From a virus, in IMG/VR virus record IMGVR_UViG_3300037849_000310, positions 1 to 21,257 of that record: 21,257 nt of DNA; one strand, written 5' to 3'. The translations under genes and the position numbers were made by a program. The notes under the pieces are model-generated. The model did not search any database. It was given only the letters and a program-made list of their open reading frames with translations, and had not been told where the DNA came from. Below, piece by piece: positions 18,902 through 21,257 of this stretch (positions are counted from its first letter, which is position 1; every line of letters starts with the position of its first letter).

Positions 18902-18942
18902 GGGAGTTAAGTATGTAATTCCCATTTATATACTTGAGTCCC
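18902..18942. promoter_or_regulatory. inverted repeat upstream of the 18880 gene
   Basis: GGGAGTTAAGTAT (18902-18914) and ATACTTGAGTCCC (18930-18942) form a 13-bp inverted repeat with 11 matching pairs and a 15-base centre. The right arm belongs to the repeat shared with 18611-18629. Protein-binding site or transcript hairpin are both possible. Confidence 0.5.
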
Positions 18943-18943
18943 T

Positions 18944-19198
18944 TTAGGCTGCTGTTTCAGAAAGCAGTTCGACTTCATGAACAAACGATGTGAGCCGTGA
19001 ATCGTAATCGCCTAACTGCAACTCTAGATCGATGATTTCCTTCTTGCGGATGGCAATATCGACGCGGAGTTGGCGAACCGCTGCGATCTGCTCTTGGAGT
19101 CGGCGTTCAGTTAGCGACAATGCTTGCTTGCGCTTAAATTCAGGACTTGCACAGGCTTCAACAACTTGCTCGAAATCGGTTCTTCCTCGTTTTGTCAT
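18944..19198 (-). CDS. 84-aa coiled-coil protein
   Basis: ATG 19198 after GGGAGA. A basic start (MTKRGRTDFEQVVEACASPE) leads into a long heptad-like helix (LSLTERRLQEQIAAVRQLRV DIAIRKKEIIDLELQLGDYD, in two pieces). No signal peptide or membrane segment. It could be a virion assembly or lysis-region accessory protein; unassigned. Confidence 0.68.
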   Translation of the reverse strand: MTKRGRTDFEQVVEACASPEFKRKQALSLTERRLQEQIAAVRQLRVDIAIRKKEIIDLELQLGDYDSRLTSFVHEVELLSETAA

Positions 19199-19205
19199 AA
19201 TCTCC

Positions 19206-19703
19206 CTACACGGTTACTGGCGCGACCGCTAAGGGCTTCGCGGCAGCATTGAATGCCGACTCGAAATCCTTCCGCGGCGGATTGAACGGGTGATGCTTGA
19301 TGACGGCCTTCCCAAACCACTGACTGGTGGTATTGAGCGTCTTCGCCTTCTCGAGCAGCATGTGGGCGTCTGTGACCATGTTGCCGGTCTGCTGCGCCTG
19401 GGTCTGGGTGTTGGCAATCAGGATGTTGACCGCCGCAAACGCGATCGCAACCAGGGGCGCGAAGGGCGATGTCAGCGGAATCACGTTGAGCGCGACAATG
19501 ACCGCCTGCTCTGCATCCTCAAGAATCGCGGTTGCGCTTCCCTCGGTCCAGTTGGCTGTTGCAGCAATCAGAGCCACGCCTGCGGCCTTCAGATCGGCTG
19601 CAATTGCGGGGTCGGTAGCTTGGATTGCGGCGGCAAGGTTTTCGAGAGCTTGACCGACAGCGGCGCCGTCAGCCTGGATTTGAGTTGCGCTAATTTTGCA
19701 CAT
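19206..19703 (-). CDS. 165-aa Ala-rich protein with a hydrophobic centre
   Basis: ATG 19703, with GAGGAG about ten bases upstream (rather long spacing). The N-terminal half is Ala-rich and helical (ATQIQADGAAVGQALENLAA), the centre has a hydrophobic stretch (PFAPLVAIAFAAVNILIA) that may cross the membrane, and the C-terminus is basic (WFGKAVIKHHPFNPPRKDFE). It overlaps the holin candidate by 14 bases. Membrane or lysis link is inferred from position. The upstream frame to 19832 is antisense-like and not used. Confidence 0.7.
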   Translation of the reverse strand: MCKISATQIQADGAAVGQALENLAAAIQATDPAIAADLKAAGVALIAATANWTEGSATAILEDAEQAVIVALNVIPLTSPFAPLVAIAFAAVNILIANTQTQAQQTGNMVTDAHMLLEKAKTLNTTSQWFGKAVIKHHPFNPPRKDFESAFNAAAKPLAVAPVTV

Positions 19704-19965
19704 TTTTGGATGGCTCCTCGTTGGTTGTTGTCTTTGTCGCTGTGACGGTTGCGGTGGTGGTGACGGTATCGGTAGGGAGGGGAGACTGCTTGAGCAGTGT
19801 AAACACCGGATACCATGCTCCCGCCAGAGCAATCTTGCCGATATTCATCAGGCCCTGATGGCTGAAGTTGAAGGTGTCCGGCATGATTGCGATTGCGCCG
19901 AGAGCGTTAGCTGCCCCGCCGATTCCCGCAGCCGCCAACGAGTACAGCCATGGTTTCCACTTCAT
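19690..19965 (-). CDS. holin candidate with two membrane helices
   Basis: 91 residues, start ATG 19965 overlapping the previous gene's stop. Two hydrophobic segments, about 7-28 (LYSLAAAGIGGAANALGAIA) and 40-58 (NIGKIALAGAWYPVFTLL), and a Thr-rich, charged tail (TDTVTTTATVTATKTTTNEE). Size and topology fit a class II-like holin; the neighbouring endolysin lacks an export signal and needs one. The long interval between this gene and the endolysin is unusual. Other membrane proteins would look similar. Confidence 0.6.
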   Translation of the reverse strand: MKWKPWLYSLAAAGIGGAANALGAIAIMPDTFNFSHQGLMNIGKIALAGAWYPVFTLLKQSPLPTDTVTTTATVTATKTTTNEEPSKNVQN

Positions 19966-20192
19966 AGAATGCGCCCCTCGAGTAACTTCCTAATCGCCCT
20001 CAACTCTTCGAGTAGCGGTGTCAAATCCGCCCACGGCGGATTCACCCAGACAGCGGGGTTGCCGGGAGGCAACTGTTGCCAGCAGGTATGCAGTTGCCCC
20101 AGGACAGCCCAAGCTCCACAAATTGAGCACTGATAGCTGGCGCTGGACTGCTCGTAAAGCGGCCCAGAATATCCTTGCCCCCCATTACTCAT
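19962..20192 (-). CDS. 76-aa zinc-ribbon protein
   Basis: ATG 20192 overlaps the preceding stop and its own stop overlaps the next ATG. CSIC (22-25) with a later H-T-C (HTCWQQ) may form a small zinc site; the rest is Pro/Trp-rich (NPAVWVNPPWADLTPLLEEL) with a C-terminal helix. Unknown function, possibly virion- or lysis-linked by position. Confidence 0.65.
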   Translation of the reverse strand: MSNGGQGYSGPLYEQSSASYQCSICGAWAVLGQLHTCWQQLPPGNPAVWVNPPWADLTPLLEELRAIRKLLEGRIL

Positions 20193-20977
20193 GCCGCAAG
20201 TCCTTTCATCGCTGCCAGCAATCCGTTCATGTCCAGCCCCACCGGGCTCTTGCCAAGCGAATTGACGAAAGCAGAGCTCAGGATGACATACGCCTCATCC
20301 CGGTAAGCCAGCCCGAAGCCGTTGGACGTGGGAATGGTCATGCCCCAACTGACAAGCTGGCCACCGGCGCCGCCTTCTCCCACACGCGGAACGCAGTGGC
20401 CGCCCACAATGGACTCGCCGGGCGCGAAGTTCCAATTGCTGGTGTCGTCCTCGCATTGCCCAGGCAGGTTGTAGCCCTCATATGTCCCACCAAAGGTGTA
20501 GGCGGCGTAACGCGTTTGGATCAGGCTCGTGATGTCGAGCGCCGCCCATCCTGCAATCTGGACCGTGACGGTCTTCCCGCTCGCGTCCGTCATCTCTACG
20601 CCATTCTTCTGGGCATAGGTGAGCATGTCGGTGAGGACTGAGCCGTTATCGGTGGGGTTGTTCCCCGAGGGCCCGGCGTTGATATCGAAGCCCGTCACGG
20701 CGCTATAGAGCGCCAGGGCTTGATCGGTGGTGCCATGCAGAGGGTTGCCGGTGTTGGCGGATTGCGCCTGGAGAAGGTGGTAGATTCCCGCCGCCGCGCA
20801 GTCGCCCCACTGGTCATTGCCGAGCATGCCCCATGCGGAAGGATCGACGGCGAACTCCCAACCCTTCGCCGGGACCGCAGGCCAGACGGTAGCCTTGTCG
20901 AGAAAGTCACTCAGCGAGACGTGCTCGGTCTTGTGGACCGGGAGCAGCTTGCCGCCGCAATACTTCTTGAATGCCAT
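20189..20977 (-). CDS. papain/C39-like cysteine peptidase-type protein
   Basis: 262 residues from ATG 20977 (AGAGG upstream); the frame to 21193 is an unsupported extension. GMLGNDQWGDCAAAGIYHLL carries a likely catalytic Cys at the start of a helix, and SIVGGHCVPRVG carries the likely His, with SWG and EAYVILSSAF strands later, the order Cys-helix then His-strand of papain-fold peptidases. The fold assignment is my reading of the motif; no signal peptide is seen. It is first in the leftward lysis-side operon and could process phage proteins, cleave peptidoglycan peptides or act on the host. Confidence 0.65.
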   Translation of the reverse strand: MAFKKYCGGKLLPVHKTEHVSLSDFLDKATVWPAVPAKGWEFAVDPSAWGMLGNDQWGDCAAAGIYHLLQAQSANTGNPLHGTTDQALALYSAVTGFDINAGPSGNNPTDNGSVLTDMLTYAQKNGVEMTDASGKTVTVQIAGWAALDITSLIQTRYAAYTFGGTYEGYNLPGQCEDDTSNWNFAPGESIVGGHCVPRVGEGGAGGQLVSWGMTIPTSNGFGLAYRDEAYVILSSAFVNSLGKSPVGLDMNGLLAAMKGLAA

Positions 20978-21167
20978 CAGGGAACCTCTGGGGTTGACGC
21001 ATTCATGATAGCTGATTCCGCATCCGGTGGCGAAAAATCGTGATATGCTGTTTCCATCCTCTTCGGGTAAGTGGTGACATGTACACAGCGGGGCGCTTTT
21101 AGCGGCGCTCCGTTCGTGTTTACGGAATCCGATGTGCCTGACAGACTCAAGCGGAAGGAGTAACCAA
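20978..21167. other. divergent intergenic region
   Basis: 190 bases between the leftward 20977 gene and the rightward 21168 gene. It holds a GC-rich hairpin, GGGGCGC / GCGCTCC with one G-U pair (about 21090-21117), and TATGCT / TATCAT-like -10 boxes, but no convincing -35 partner. It probably contains both promoters. Confidence 0.4.
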
Positions 21168-21257
21168 ATGTCTAGCGCGATTCTACCTGCCAATCCTTTT
21201 TGGCAACAGCAGCCGCCACAATACTCCTCGACCCAAATCTCAAAACCGGTGCGCCCC
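21168..21257 (+). CDS. partial gene, start only
   Basis: ATG 21168 after a clear AAGGAG, frame open to the right edge, 30 codons visible. The N-terminus MSSAILPANPFWQQQPPQYS is Pro/Gln-rich, as in some virion proteins, but nothing more can be said. It runs opposite to the lysis-side genes. Confidence 0.6.
   Translation, partial: MSSAILPANPFWQQQPPQYSSTQISKPVRP

Noticed and set aside
20018-20641. 207-codon + frame
   Set aside because: Antisense to the peptidase-like and zinc-ribbon genes, with no recognisable protein features.
1-21257. tRNA, integrase or attachment site
   Set aside because: No cloverleaf-like segment, recombinase motif or tRNA-end repeat could be recognised by eye; a tRNAscan and profile search would be needed to be certain.

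Overview
The window looks like a stretch of a tailed double-stranded DNA bacteriophage (Caudoviricetes) or prophage. It carries a terminase large subunit, a probable small subunit, a GH24 endolysin, a holin candidate, a phage replication protein, a RecE-type exonuclease and a DNA methyltransferase, packed with many overlapping small genes. No integrase, capsid, portal or tail gene is visible, so lifestyle and virion type cannot be settled. The DNA is moderately GC-rich with strong AGGAGG-type ribosome sites. The host is probably a soil- or water-dwelling Gram-negative bacterium (Proteobacteria or Acidobacteriota are possible), but nothing in the sequence fixes it.

Layout. Positions 1-4292 are read leftward: two tiny genes, a small-terminase-like HTH protein, two small structural-type proteins, the large terminase, a GNAT-like protein and a partial gene leaving the left edge. 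A divergent control region (about 4293-4480) holds a 6+6 palindrome, a sigma70-like rightward promoter and a leader that can fold over the ribosome site. Positions 4481-17700 form a long rightward early operon: replication protein with HNH domain, leaderless XRE repressor-like gene, a dense set of small zinc-ribbon and unknown genes, a RecE-like nuclease with an OB-like partner, an ASCH-like protein, a second XRE regulator, a cassette region (11.4-14.8 kb), a VRR-NUC nuclease, a methyltransferase, a signal-peptide coiled-coil protein and an AP2-like mini gene. A stem-loop with a T-run at 17957-17992 closes the operon. Positions 17978-20977 are read leftward: cysteine-protease-like protein, zinc ribbon, holin candidate, hydrophobic protein, coiled-coil protein, two small proteins and endolysin. 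A rightward gene starts at 21168 and leaves the right edge.

How it works together. Early genes are chained by ATGA, GTGA and 8-nt stop/start overlaps, implying translational coupling. The replication protein gene may contain its own origin. Exonuclease, OB-like protein and VRR-NUC suggest a recombination/repair module. The methyltransferase and two Lar-like zinc proteins suggest restriction evasion.

The most interesting signals are signs of active gene shuffling: small genes preceded by near-identical leader/ribosome-site cassettes (resembling the start-associated sequences known from cluster K mycobacteriophages), a junction built entirely from two repeats found elsewhere in the window, and N-terminal relics of two methyltransferases.
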